Shown: positions 1-7,839, numbered from the stretch's first letter. The stretch: DNA of 15,204 bases from JBOFOR01 sp051654865 (GCA_051654865.1 JBOFYV010000126.1:1-15204), one strand, 5' to 3'. Notes: a model not told the origin generated them from the sequence alone. Numbers and translations: made by a program.

Positions 1-738
1 GATAAGGTTAGTATTCCTGCATATATAGTAGATCCAGTTGTAGTGGATGAAATGAATAATTTGGCTAGAATATCAGGAATACCTGAAATAGATAGAAAAA
101 GTATATTTCATGCATTAAATCAAAAGGCAATAGCGAGAAAGGCTGCAAGTGAATTAGGAAAATCATATGAGGATTGTAACTTTATAGTTGCTCATATGGG
201 TGGAGGAATATCAGTTGGAGCTCATGAAAAAGGTAGAGTAGTAGATGTTGCAAATGCCCTTGATGGAGAAGGTCCATTTTCTCCAGAAAGAAGTGGAGGT
301 TTACCTGTAGGAGATTTAATAAAAATGTGTTTTAGCGGTAAATACACACAAGATCAAATTAAGAAGAGAATAAAGGGTAATGGTGGAATAGTAGCATATT
401 TAAATACAAATGATGTTAGAGAAGTTGAAGCAAGAATTAATGAAGGTGATAGTGAGGCAAAATTAATACATAATGCTATGACTTACCAGGTAAGTAAAGA
501 AATAGGTGCTTGTGCATCGGTCCTTAAAGGTAATGTTGATGCTATATTGTTGACTGGAGGTATAGCATACTCAAAGTTAGTTACTTTAAATATAGAAGAA
601 AGAGTTAGTTATATAGGTGAAGTTAGAGTATATCCAGGTGAAGATGAAATGATAGCATTAGCCCAAGGAGGACTTCGAGTGCTAAGAGAAGAAGAAACCC
701 CTAAACTATACTCAAAGAGAGTTCAACAGGTGATTTAA
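1..738 (+). CDS. buk: Butyrate kinase (or branched-chain acyl kinase), 5' end missing
   Basis: This is the C-terminal 245 codons of an acetokinase-family enzyme that makes ATP and a carboxylate from an acyl-phosphate and ADP. The reading frame is open back to base 1, so the gene starts outside the window; family members are about 355 residues, so roughly 110 are missing. The GTG at 43 is internal and not a start. Visible family motifs are HMGGGISVGAH (local residues about 65-75), DGEGPFSPERSGG just after it, and the glycine-rich LLTGGIAYS near the C-terminus, all part of the sugar-kinase/actin-like fold. The next gene starts directly after its stop codon. With a 2-oxoisovalerate-type oxidoreductase downstream, the natural substrate could be isobutyryl- or isovaleryl-phosphate as well as butyryl-phosphate. 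The family is certain; the substrate is inferred from context. Confidence 0.93.
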   Translation, partial: DKVSIPAYIVDPVVVDEMNNLARISGIPEIDRKSIFHALNQKAIARKAASELGKSYEDCNFIVAHMGGGISVGAHEKGRVVDVANALDGEGPFSPERSGGLPVGDLIKMCFSGKYTQDQIKKRIKGNGGIVAYLNTNDVREVEARINEGDSEAKLIHNAMTYQVSKEIGACASVLKGNVDAILLTGGIAYSKLVTLNIEERVSYIGEVRVYPGEDEMIALAQGGLRVLREEETPKLYSKRVQQVI

Positions 739-1416
739 ATGATAAATAATGATCAAAGGATAAGAATTATAATAGGACACTATGGAAGTGGTAAAAGTGA
801 ATTTGCTATGAATTATGTAACAAAGCTAAGAGATATGGTGAGTACAAAAGTAGCCCTTTCAGATTTAGATGTAGTAAATGTTTACTTTAGAACAAGGGAA
901 AAAAAAGAATTACTAAAGTCTTTAAATATACTACCAATAGATAGCTCTATTGATGCTCCAAGCTTAGATTTACCAGCAGTTTCAGCACAGGTAGTAACGC
1001 CTATAACTGATACGTCTTATAACTATGTTATGGATGTAGGTGGAGATAATGTAGGTGCAAGAGTAATAGGTAGATTTAGTAAAACTATTGAAAAATATGA
1101 CTATGATATGTTTTGTGTAGTAAATGCAAACAGAGAGCAAACTCAAACTGCAACTCAAGTAATTAATCACATAGAGGCAATTGAAAAAGCATCAAAATTA
1201 AAGGTGACAGGTTTGATAAATAATACTCATCTTATTAGGTCAACAACAGTAGAAGATATACTAAAAGGTCAAGAAGTTGTAAAAGAAGTTTCAAGAAAAT
1301 GTAATATACCAATAAAGTATACTACTTGCTTAGATACTCTTGTTGACAAGTTACCAAAAGAGATAGAGGGAGAAATTTTTCCAATAAAGCTTTATATGAG
1401 AGATGAATGGATGTAG
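739..1416 (+). CDS. P-loop ATPase of unknown role between buk and the ketoacid oxidoreductase genes
   Basis: A 225-residue soluble protein with a Walker A motif GHYGSGKS at residues 13-20, close to the N-terminus. A hydrophobic strand ending in an acidic residue (YVMDVGGDN, about residues 96-104) looks like Walker B. LINNTHL later in the chain resembles the asparagine-containing base-recognition strand of MinD/CobQ-like (SIMIBI) NTPases. There is no signal peptide or membrane segment. The ATG follows the buk stop codon with no gap and has only a weak upstream AGGTGA, which suggests translational coupling to buk. I recognise it as a conserved clostridial nucleotide-binding protein without known function. 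Its fixed place in this operon suggests a role in assembly, cofactor loading or regulation of the ferredoxin oxidoreductase, but nothing in the sequence proves that. Confidence 0.85.
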   Translation: MINNDQRIRIIIGHYGSGKSEFAMNYVTKLRDMVSTKVALSDLDVVNVYFRTREKKELLKSLNILPIDSSIDAPSLDLPAVSAQVVTPITDTSYNYVMDVGGDNVGARVIGRFSKTIEKYDYDMFCVVNANREQTQTATQVINHIEAIEKASKLKVTGLINNTHLIRSTTVEDILKGQEVVKEVSRKCNIPIKYTTCLDTLVDKLPKEIEGEIFPIKLYMRDEWM

Positions 1417-1459
1417 TTTGAGCTCAAAATATAGTAATAAAAAAAGGGGAGATAGGATA

Positions 1460-1675
1460 ATGGCTAAAGGAACAGTATCTTTTAATCAAGAACGATGCAA
1501 AGGATGTGGGTTATGCGTAGAGGCGTGTCCACTAAATATTGTAGCATTAGATAGCACTAAGATTAATTCTAAGGGTTATAATCCAGCAAATGTAATAGAA
1601 ATGGAAAAATGTATAGGATGTACAAATTGTGCAACTATGTGTCCAGATGAAGTTATAGAAGTAGAAAGATTTTAA
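1460..1675 (+). CDS. 2x[4Fe-4S] ferredoxin-type (delta) subunit of 2-oxoacid:ferredoxin oxidoreductase
   Basis: A 71-residue protein with two classic cluster-binding motifs, CKGCGLCVEACP (about residues 13-24) and CIGCTNCATMCP (about 51-62), so it should hold two [4Fe-4S] clusters. It probably moves electrons from the TPP/CoA catalytic subunits encoded directly downstream to free ferredoxin. I chose the ATG at 1460 because GGGGAG lies 8 bases upstream. The longer in-frame start at 1403 would overlap the preceding gene and add residues without family resemblance. It lies 43 bp after the ATPase gene and 23 bp before the alpha subunit gene. Small delta subunits like this are normal in four-subunit 2-oxoacid:ferredoxin oxidoreductases. 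Confidence 0.93.
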   Translation: MAKGTVSFNQERCKGCGLCVEACPLNIVALDSTKINSKGYNPANVIEMEKCIGCTNCATMCPDEVIEVERF

Positions 1676-1698
1676 TATAAAATAAGGGGGATTTATTA

Positions 1699-2778
1699 AT
1701 GGGCAAAATACTTATGAAAGGTAACGAAGCGTTTGGAAAAGCTGCTATAGAAGCAGGTTGCAAATATTTCTTTGGTTATCCTATAACTCCACAAAATGAA
1801 TTACCAGAATATATGTCAAGAGAACTACCTAATGTAGGTGGGGTGTTTGTACAAGCAGAATCAGAAGTTTCAGCAATTAATATGGTTTATGGGGCTGCAG
1901 GTGCAGGCGCAAGAGTTATGACATCATCATCTTCTCCAGGAATAGCATTAAAGCAAGAAGGAATAACTTATGCAGCAGGTGCAGAGCTACCTTGTGTTGT
2001 AATAAATGTTACTAGAGGAGGCCCTGGTCTTGGAAGTATACAGGCATCTCAAGCTGACTACTTTATGTCAACTAGAGGCGGTGGAAATGGAGACTATAGA
2101 ACGCCTGTATTTGCACCAGCTACTGTTCAAGAAGCTTGTGATATGATAATGGAAGCATTTGATGTTGCAGACTATTATAGAACTCCAGTTATGGTAGTTG
2201 CAGATGGTATGATAGGTCAAATGATGGAACCAGTAGAGTTTAAAGAACTTACTAAAAAAAGAGAATTACAACCAAAGAGTTGGGCTACAGTAGGTACTAA
2301 AGGGGAAAGACAGCCAAACGTAGTAAATTCGCTATACTTAGAGCCTGAAATACTAGAGCAACATTGTATTAAGCTTGATAAAAAGTTTAAAGAAATAGAA
2401 AAGAATGAAGTTCAGTATGAAATGTATAAAACTGAGGATGCTGAAATAGTATTTGTTGCCTATGGAACTACATCAAGAATAGTAAAAAGTGCAATAGATT
2501 TATTAAGAGAAAAAGGTGTAAAAGCAGGAATTATTAGACCTAAGACATTATGGCCATTCCCATTTGAGGCATTTAATAATATTCCAGAAGCTAAATGCTT
2601 ATTTACTGTAGAAATGAGTACAGGTCAAATGGTAGAAGATGTAAAGTTAGCAATTGAAGGAAAGCTACCAGTACATTTCTATGGAAGACCTGGAGGAATG
2701 GTTCCAACTCCAACTGAAATAGTAAATAAAGCGATGGATATATTAGAAGGAGAATTAGCTGTAGGAGGTGCTATATAA
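1699..2778 (+). CDS. vorB: 2-oxoacid (3-methyl-2-oxobutanoate) ferredoxin oxidoreductase, alpha subunit
   Basis: A 359-residue pyruvate:ferredoxin oxidoreductase domain I/II protein, the alpha subunit of an enzyme that decarboxylates a 2-oxoacid to acyl-CoA, CO2 and reduced ferredoxin. The N-terminal part carries GCKYFFGYPITPQNE (about residues 20-34), then the acidic FVQAESEVSAINMVYGAA and TRGGPGLG segments typical of the family. The C-terminal third is the transketolase-like domain (VFVAYGTTSRIVKSA, then IRPKTLWPFP). GGGGG lies 8 bases before the ATG. The stop codon overlaps the next start by one base (TAATG), so the alpha and beta subunits are translationally coupled. The sequence most resembles the branched-chain (Vor) group; 2-oxoglutarate (Kor-type) specificity cannot be excluded. 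The symbol follows the convention in which VorB is the alpha subunit. Confidence 0.88.
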   Translation: MGKILMKGNEAFGKAAIEAGCKYFFGYPITPQNELPEYMSRELPNVGGVFVQAESEVSAINMVYGAAGAGARVMTSSSSPGIALKQEGITYAAGAELPCVVINVTRGGPGLGSIQASQADYFMSTRGGGNGDYRTPVFAPATVQEACDMIMEAFDVADYYRTPVMVVADGMIGQMMEPVEFKELTKKRELQPKSWATVGTKGERQPNVVNSLYLEPEILEQHCIKLDKKFKEIEKNEVQYEMYKTEDAEIVFVAYGTTSRIVKSAIDLLREKGVKAGIIRPKTLWPFPFEAFNNIPEAKCLFTVEMSTGQMVEDVKLAIEGKLPVHFYGRPGGMVPTPTEIVNKAMDILEGELAVGGAI

Positions 2779-3533
2779 TGACTGTTGTATTCAAAAAAAC
2801 TCAAGGTTTAACTGAAGTACAAACTCATTACTGTCCAGGATGTACTCACGGTATAATCCACAGATTAGTAGGAGAGGTATTAGAAGAATTAGATGTAATT
2901 GGAGAGTCTATAGGAGTTGCTCCTGTTGGATGTTCAGTTTTGTCATATAAATATTTTAACTGTGATATGCAAGAAGCATCTCATGGTAGAGCACCAGCTG
3001 CTGCTACAGGTATAAAAAGAGTTCACCCAGATAAAACAGTGTTTACTTATCAAGGGGATGGGGATTTAGCTTCAATTGGAACGGCAGAAATAATACATGC
3101 AGCTGCTAGAGGAGAAAAGTTTACTACTATATTTGTAAATAATGCAATATATGGTATGACAGGAGGTCAAATGGCTCCTACTACACTAGTTGGACAAAAA
3201 GCTACTACAGCTCCAAGAGGAAGAGACGTAGAAACACAAGGTTTTCCAATAAGAATGAGTGAAATGTTGGCTACTTTACCAGGTGCGGTGTTTGTAGAAA
3301 GAGTTTCAGTTGATACTCCAGCAAATGTAAGAAAAGCTAAAAAAGCCATAAGAAAAGCTTTTGAGGTACAACATGCTGGATTAGGATTTGGAATAGTTGA
3401 GGTGCTATCAACTTGTCCGACTAACTGGGGATTAGCTCCAAATGAATCACTACAATGGTTAAGAGACAATATGATACCGTACTATCCATTAGGAAATTTC
3501 AAAAACATTGAAATTAATGGGGAGGTGAAGTAA
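2778..3533 (+). CDS. 2-oxoacid:ferredoxin oxidoreductase, TPP-binding beta subunit
   Basis: A 251-residue thiamine-pyrophosphate subunit. The N-terminal HYCPGCTHGI (cysteines 19 and 22) is characteristic of the beta subunits of Vor/Kor enzymes. The TPP/Mg signature is GDGDLASIG at 93-101, followed about 25 residues later by NNAIYGMTGGQ at 121-131. It has no C-terminal ferredoxin domain, consistent with the separate ferredoxin subunit encoded upstream. It supplies the carbanion chemistry that attacks the 2-oxoacid and works as a complex with the alpha, gamma and delta subunits encoded beside it. Its start overlaps the alpha stop by one base, and one base separates its stop from the gamma start. 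The cofactor is certain from the motif; substrate preference is inferred. Confidence 0.9.
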   Translation: MTVVFKKTQGLTEVQTHYCPGCTHGIIHRLVGEVLEELDVIGESIGVAPVGCSVLSYKYFNCDMQEASHGRAPAAATGIKRVHPDKTVFTYQGDGDLASIGTAEIIHAAARGEKFTTIFVNNAIYGMTGGQMAPTTLVGQKATTAPRGRDVETQGFPIRMSEMLATLPGAVFVERVSVDTPANVRKAKKAIRKAFEVQHAGLGFGIVEVLSTCPTNWGLAPNESLQWLRDNMIPYYPLGNFKNIEINGEVK

Positions 3534-3534
3534 T

Positions 3535-4080
3535 ATGTCTACAGATAGAATAATATGTGCTGGTTTTGGTGGTCAAGGTGTTATGTCAATGGGACAATTA
3601 CTTACTTATGCAGGTATGCTAGAAGGAAAAGAAGTTTCTTGGTTACCATCATATGGTCCAGAGATGCGTGGAGGTACAGCAAACTGTGCAGTGACAGTTT
3701 CAAATAAACCAGTAGCATCTCCAGTAATAGCAGGTGACGCAACATGTGCTATAGTTATGAATTTACCTTCACTTGATAAATTTGAAAATGATGTAATACC
3801 TGGAGGAAAAATACTAGTAAACAGTTCATTGATAGATAGAAAAGTGGACAGAGATGATGTTGATGTTTACTATGTTCCGGCAAATGATATAGCATTAGAA
3901 CTAGGGAATCCAAAAGTTGCCAATATGATAATGTTAGGGGCGTATCTTAAAACAAATCCAACAGTTGAGTTAGACTCAGTTTTAGAGGCTTTTAAGAAAG
4001 TATTTGGTCCGAGTAAAGAGAAATTTGTTCCATTAAATAAAGAAGCATTACAAAAAGGTTCGGATGCAGTTAATCTATAA
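3535..4080 (+). CDS. 2-oxoacid:ferredoxin oxidoreductase, gamma subunit
   Basis: A 181-residue pyruvate/ketoacid oxidoreductase catalytic-domain protein (POR gamma family). The N-terminal GFGGQGVMSMGQLL (residues 10-23) and SYGPEMRGGTANCAV (about 39-53) are the family hallmarks and help build the CoA/TPP interface with the alpha and beta subunits. GGGGAGGTG lies just before the beta stop codon, about 8 bases from this ATG, so translation is coupled. This is the last gene of the operon, followed within 55 bases by a strong terminator. Length and motifs are normal for the subunit. Confidence 0.9.
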   Translation: MSTDRIICAGFGGQGVMSMGQLLTYAGMLEGKEVSWLPSYGPEMRGGTANCAVTVSNKPVASPVIAGDATCAIVMNLPSLDKFENDVIPGGKILVNSSLIDRKVDRDDVDVYYVPANDIALELGNPKVANMIMLGAYLKTNPTVELDSVLEAFKKVFGPSKEKFVPLNKEALQKGSDAVNL

Positions 4081-4101
4081 GAAAATATTGTAAAAAGCTA
4101 C

Positions 4102-4140
4102 AAAAAAAGGACAATAGAATTATTTCTATTGTCCTTTTTT
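4102..4140 (+). terminator. Factor-independent terminator of the buk-vor operon
   Basis: GGACAATAGAA (4109-4119) pairs perfectly with TTCTATTGTCC (4124-4134) around a TTAT loop. A runs before it and six Ts (4135-4140) after it, so the hairpin has a good U tail. It lies 20-60 bases after the gamma subunit stop. Confidence 0.92.
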
Positions 4141-4228
4141 ATTAAATGTATTAAAATGTCTTTATGAACAAAAGCAAATGATTAAAAATTTACATATTCT
4201 TAATAATAGTAGTAAATAGATTGTTTAT

Positions 4229-4234
4229 TATAAT
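4229..4234 (+). promoter_or_regulatory. Possible -10 element of a glmM promoter
   Basis: A consensus TATAAT lies 30 bases before glmM in the 123-bp gap that follows a strong terminator, so a promoter is expected here. The -35 region at 17 bp spacing (ATAGTA) is poor. An alternative -35, TTTACA at 4189-4194, lacks a good -10 at normal spacing. The location is plausible; the exact element is uncertain. Confidence 0.4.
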
Positions 4235-4263
4235 AAATCTTTCATTAGGGAAGGAGACTTTAA

Positions 4264-5610
4264 ATGAGAAAATATTTTGGAACTGACGGAGTAAGAGGAG
4301 TTGCAAACACAGAACTTACTTGTGATTTAGCATATAAATTAGGGAGAGCTGGAGGATACGTACTAGCTCAAGGTGATAACAGAGTTAAGGTAATTGTAGG
4401 TAAAGATACTAGAATATCTGGAGATATGTTAGAATCTGCATTAATAGCAGGTCTTATGTCTGTTGGATGTGATGTTATTACAGTAGGAGTAGTACCAACA
4501 CCAGCAGTTGCATACTTAACAAAAAAGTATAATGCAGATTGTGGAGTTGTAATATCAGCATCTCATAATCCTGTAGAATATAATGGAATAAAGTTTTTCA
4601 ACAAAGACGGATATAAATTAGACGATGAAGTAGAATTAAATATAGAAGAGTATATAGACAATATAGAAAAAATAGATTATCATCCAGTAGGAGATAAAAT
4701 AGGTAAAAAAATACACATACATGATGCATCAAGAGACTATGTTGATTATTTAAAAACAATAGTAAATGTAGATTTTAAAGGACTAAAAGTAGTTTTAGAC
4801 TGTGCAAATGGAGCAGCATACAAAGTTGCACCTACAGTATTTGAAGAATTAGGTGCAAATGTAGTATCTATAAATTGTGAACCAGATGGTAATAATATTA
4901 ATGACAAGTGTGGATCTACACATCCACAAGGACTTAAAGATGCAGTGCTTAAGCACAAAGCAGATTTAGGACTTGCATATGATGGAGATGCAGATAGATT
5001 AATTGCTGTTGATGAAAATGGAAACATTGTAGACGGCGATCATATAATGATATTAAGTGCTATATATTTAAAGAAAAAGAATCAATTAGCACAAGATACT
5101 TTAGTAGTAACAGTAATGAGTAATATAGGACTTACTATAGCAGCTAAGGAGCATGGAATTAAGCTTGCTACAACTGCTGTAGGAGATAGATATGTATTAG
5201 AAGAAATGAAAAATAGTGGATATAATCTTGGTGGAGAGCAATCAGGACATATGATATTCTTAGATTATAATACAACAGGTGATGGTGTTTTAAGTTCGTT
5301 AGTATTAGCAGAAATAGTACTAGAAGAAGCTAAAAAAATATCAGAACTTGCTGGAGTAATGACTCAGTACCCACAAGTACTAGTTAATGCTAGAATAAAA
5401 AATGAAAATAAGAATAGATATATGGAATATCCAGAAATAAAATCAGAAATAGAAAGAATTGAATCTTTATTAGATGGTTGTGGAAGAGTATTAATAAGAC
5501 CATCAGGAACAGAACCATTAGTAAGAGTTATGTTAGAGGGTAAAGAGGAAGGTCAAATAAAAGAATTAGCTACAAACTTAGCTGAATTAATAAAAGCAAA
5601 ACTATCGTAA
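4264..5610 (+). CDS. glmM: Phosphoglucosamine mutase
   Basis: A 448-residue alpha-D-phosphohexomutase that converts glucosamine-6-phosphate to glucosamine-1-phosphate for UDP-GlcNAc synthesis in the cytoplasm. The N-terminal FGTDGVRG is typical of GlmM. The catalytic phosphoserine is S100 in ISASHNP (97-103), the Mg-binding loop is DGDADR (240-245), and the phosphate-binding RPSGTEP sits near residue 412. Length is normal for the family. AAGGAG at 4251-4256 lies 7 bases before the ATG. The gene is next to glmS, whose product makes its substrate, with murA further on, so the amino-sugar route is clustered. No terminator with a clear U tail separates it from the glmS leader, so some read-through into glmS is possible. 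Confidence 0.98.
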   Translation: MRKYFGTDGVRGVANTELTCDLAYKLGRAGGYVLAQGDNRVKVIVGKDTRISGDMLESALIAGLMSVGCDVITVGVVPTPAVAYLTKKYNADCGVVISASHNPVEYNGIKFFNKDGYKLDDEVELNIEEYIDNIEKIDYHPVGDKIGKKIHIHDASRDYVDYLKTIVNVDFKGLKVVLDCANGAAYKVAPTVFEELGANVVSINCEPDGNNINDKCGSTHPQGLKDAVLKHKADLGLAYDGDADRLIAVDENGNIVDGDHIMILSAIYLKKKNQLAQDTLVVTVMSNIGLTIAAKEHGIKLATTAVGDRYVLEEMKNSGYNLGGEQSGHMIFLDYNTTGDGVLSSLVLAEIVLEEAKKISELAGVMTQYPQVLVNARIKNENKNRYMEYPEIKSEIERIESLLDGCGRVLIRPSGTEPLVRVMLEGKEEGQIKELATNLAELIKAKLS

Positions 5611-5615
5611 TTTAA

Positions 5616-5699
5616 AAAGTGAATACTAAAATAGTAGGTATATCCTAAAACAAATAAGTAATAGGAGTGAGATACTAAGACTTTCTTAGTATTCACTTT
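5616..5699 (+). promoter_or_regulatory. Two mutually exclusive RNA helices 5' of the glmS ribozyme
   Basis: AAAGTGAATACTAA (5616-5629) is a perfect 14-base complement of TTAGTATTCACTTT (5686-5699). The same downstream strand also forms a perfect 9-bp hairpin with ATACTAAGA (5672-5680), pairing to TCTTAGTAT (5684-5692) across a 3-base loop. Both helices use 5686-5692, so they cannot coexist. The segment ends four bases before the ribozyme cleavage site. The long helix could be a weak glmM terminator, but the bases after it (CTAAGC) are not a U tract. The base pairing is seen directly; any role is inferred. Confidence 0.55.
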
Positions 5700-5703
5700 C
5701 TAA

Positions 5704-5858
5704 GCGCCAGAACTTAGTAGCAATATAATTTTTACAGCATAGTACTGAGTTGACGAGGTCAGAGTTTATCGAATTATCGGCGGATGCTCTGCGGTGTGTT
5801 TACCATCGTTAAAAATCTTTTAAATCATAGAAGTGATTTTATGGACAAAGGGGATTTT
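5704..5858 (+). ncRNA. glmS ribozyme-riboswitch (glucosamine-6-phosphate-activated self-cleaving leader)
   Basis: The leader carries the conserved glmS ribozyme core. AGCGCCAGAACT begins at 5703, so cleavage is expected between A5703 and G5704. P1 forms from AACTTAGTA (5711-5719) and TACTGAGTT (5743-5751). Then come TTGACGAGG, ATCGAATTATCGGCGGATG with a CAGAG/CTCTG stem, a short CGGTG/CATCG stem, P4 from AAAATC (5812-5817) and GATTTT (5835-5840), and the 3' TGGACAAAGGGGA (5842-5854). In known members, glucosamine-6-phosphate is the cofactor for self-cleavage and the cleaved mRNA is degraded, which lowers GlmS when its product is abundant. All core elements look intact, so it should be active. 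The 3' boundary is approximate. Confidence 0.95.
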
Positions 5859-5929
5859 AAGTAAATATATGACCTAACTCTAAAAATATATAAATTAAAT
5901 AATACAATATTTTTAGGAGGAATTTTAAT

Positions 5930-7759
5930 ATGTGTGGAATAGTTGGATATTTAGGACACAGACAAGCAACAGAGGTTTTAATAGAAGGGTTATCTAAATT
6001 AGAGTACAGAGGATACGACTCTGCAGGTGTTGCTATAAACATAGGAAATGATTTAGAAATAAGAAAGTTCAAAGGAAGACTTGCTATACTAGCAGAAGAC
6101 TTAGAACAAAACCCTATACACGGAGGACTTGGAATAGGACATACTAGATGGGCAACTCATGGAGAACCATCAGATGTAAACTCTCATCCTCATTTCAATA
6201 TGGATAGAACAATAGCTGTAGTCCATAATGGAATAATAGAGAACTATATGGAATTAAAAGAAGAATTGCAAGCTGAAGGTGTTGTATTCTTATCTCAAAC
6301 TGATACAGAAGTAGTGGCTCACTTAGTGGATAAGTACTACGAAGGGAATTTACTAGAAGCTGTATATAAGGCAACAGAAAGACTAAGAGGAGCTTATGCA
6401 TTAGGTGTTGTTTGTAAAGATAATGCTAATGAATTAGTATCTGTAAGAAAAGATAGCCCATTAGTTGTTGGACTTGGAGAAGGAGAAAACTTCATAGCTT
6501 CAGATATACCAGCAATATTAAAATATACAAGAAATGTTTACTTCTTAGAAAATGGAGAATTTGTTCATATAGTAGGAGATACAGTTACAGTACTAAATGA
6601 AAACAAAGAAGTTGTTAATAAACAAGTTAACAAAATAACTTGGGACGTTGAAGCAGCATCTAAAGGTGGATACGAACACTTTATGTTAAAAGAAGTATAT
6701 GAACAGCCTCATGGTGTAAAAGAAACATTAATAAGAAGATTAAACGATAATGGTGAAATACAATTAGACGATATAAAAATGACTAAGGAAGATTTAGATA
6801 AAATAAATAAAGTGTATATAGTGGCTTGTGGGACAGCGTATCATGCAGGTTTAGTTGGAAAGTTTGCTATAGAAAAGTTTGCAAAAATACCAGTTATAAC
6901 TGATATAGCTTCTGAATTTAGATATAAAGATCCATTTGTAGATGAAAATACTTTACTAATACTAGTAAGTCAATCTGGAGAAACTGCAGATACTTTAGCA
7001 TCTCTAAGATATGCAAAGGAGAGAGGAGCTAGAATACTATCAGTAACTAATGTAGTTGGTTCTTCTATAGCTAGAGAATCTGATGATGTATTCTATACTT
7101 GGGCAGGACCAGAAGTATCTGTGGCATCAACTAAGGCTTACACTACTCAGTTAGTATCATTCTATATGATAGCTTTAGATTTTGCTATAAAGAAAGGTAC
7201 TATAACTAGAGAATTCTATGATGAGATGATAGAACAATTAAAAGAAATGCCACAAAAAGTAGAAAAAGCACTAGAGCAAGAAGCGTATATAAGAGACGAA
7301 GTAGCTAAAGAATTAAAAGATTCAAATAGCGCATTCTACTTAGGTAGAGGATTAGACTATAACTTAGCTATGGAAGGTGCTTTAAAAATAAAAGAAATAT
7401 CTTATATCCATGCAGAAGCATTTGCAGCTGGAGAATTAAAGCATGGTACAATTGCATTAATTGAAAAAGGGACTCCTGTAGTAGCTATAGCAACTCAAGA
7501 AGCTTTATTTGAAAAAATGGTATCTAATATGGAGGAAGTTAAAGCTAGAGGCGCTTACGTTATAGCAATAGCTCAAGAAAAAAATAAAGAAGTAGAAAAA
7601 GCAGCGGATAAAGTAATATATATACCGAATGTAGATGATATGTTATCAAGTATATTATCAGTTTTACCACTTCAATTGCTTGCATATTATGTTGCAGTTC
7701 AAAGAGGTTGTGATGTTGATAAACCAAGAAATTTAGCTAAGTCAGTTACAGTTGAATAA
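5930..7759 (+). CDS. glmS: Glutamine--fructose-6-phosphate aminotransferase (isomerizing)
   Basis: A 609-residue enzyme that makes glucosamine-6-phosphate from fructose-6-phosphate and glutamine, the entry step to amino sugars and peptidoglycan. It starts MCGIVGY, so Cys2 after methionine removal is the glutaminase nucleophile (class II amidotransferase, about residues 2-220; note GHTRWATHG and HNGIIENY). Two sugar-isomerase (SIS) domains follow, with VSQSGETADT in the first and LGRGLDYNLAMEGALKIKE opening the second. The C-terminus DKPRNLAKSVTVE is the usual ending that closes the active site. AGGAGG lies 9 bases before the ATG. Expression should be controlled by the ribozyme in its leader. 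Length and motifs are complete. Confidence 0.99.
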   Translation: MCGIVGYLGHRQATEVLIEGLSKLEYRGYDSAGVAINIGNDLEIRKFKGRLAILAEDLEQNPIHGGLGIGHTRWATHGEPSDVNSHPHFNMDRTIAVVHNGIIENYMELKEELQAEGVVFLSQTDTEVVAHLVDKYYEGNLLEAVYKATERLRGAYALGVVCKDNANELVSVRKDSPLVVGLGEGENFIASDIPAILKYTRNVYFLENGEFVHIVGDTVTVLNENKEVVNKQVNKITWDVEAASKGGYEHFMLKEVYEQPHGVKETLIRRLNDNGEIQLDDIKMTKEDLDKINKVYIVACGTAYHAGLVGKFAIEKFAKIPVITDIASEFRYKDPFVDENTLLILVSQSGETADTLASLRYAKERGARILSVTNVVGSSIARESDDVFYTWAGPEVSVASTKAYTTQLVSFYMIALDFAIKKGTITREFYDEMIEQLKEMPQKVEKALEQEAYIRDEVAKELKDSNSAFYLGRGLDYNLAMEGALKIKEISYIHAEAFAAGELKHGTIALIEKGTPVVAIATQEALFEKMVSNMEEVKARGAYVIAIAQEKNKEVEKAADKVIYIPNVDDMLSSILSVLPLQLLAYYVAVQRGCDVDKPRNLAKSVTVE

Positions 7760-7778
7760 AAGTAGAGTATAAAAGTAT

Positions 7779-7839
7779 ATCCTCCTTAAAGTTGTCAATA
7801 ATTTAAATTATAAAAGATAATTTTAAGGGGGATTTTTTT
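7779..7839 (+). terminator. glmS terminator-like hairpin overlapping the ywmB promoter and ribosome binding site
   Basis: ATCCTCCTTAAA (7779-7790) pairs with TTTAAGGGGGAT (7822-7833) over 12 bp with one G-U, followed by a run of seven Ts (7833-7839), the layout of an intrinsic terminator. The 31-base loop is long, but AAATTAT/ATAATTT inside it can form an inner stem. The 3' arm AAGGGGG is also the ribosome binding site of the next gene, so in read-through mRNA the site would be masked. Confidence 0.65.
7792..7821 (+). promoter_or_regulatory. Candidate vegetative promoter for the ywmB-like gene
   Basis: TTGTCA (7792-7797) and GATAAT (7816-7821) each match the sigma-A consensus at 5 of 6 bases, with an 18-bp spacer. 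The expected start near 7827 would leave a leader of only about a dozen bases, beginning close to the AAGGGGG ribosome binding site. The promoter sits inside the loop of the overlapping hairpin. Confidence 0.5.

Noticed and set aside
1403..1459. Upstream in-frame start for the ferredoxin subunit
   Set aside because: It would overlap the ATPase gene and lacks a ribosome binding site, while the ATG at 1460 has GGGGAG at good spacing and gives the normal family N-terminus.
3167..3469. Minus-strand open frame opposite the TPP subunit gene
   Set aside because: Shadow of a clear coding gene; no motif or start signal.
5857..6072. Minus-strand 71-codon frame across the glmS start
   Set aside because: Overlaps the ribozyme 3' end and glmS; no motif and no ribosome binding site.
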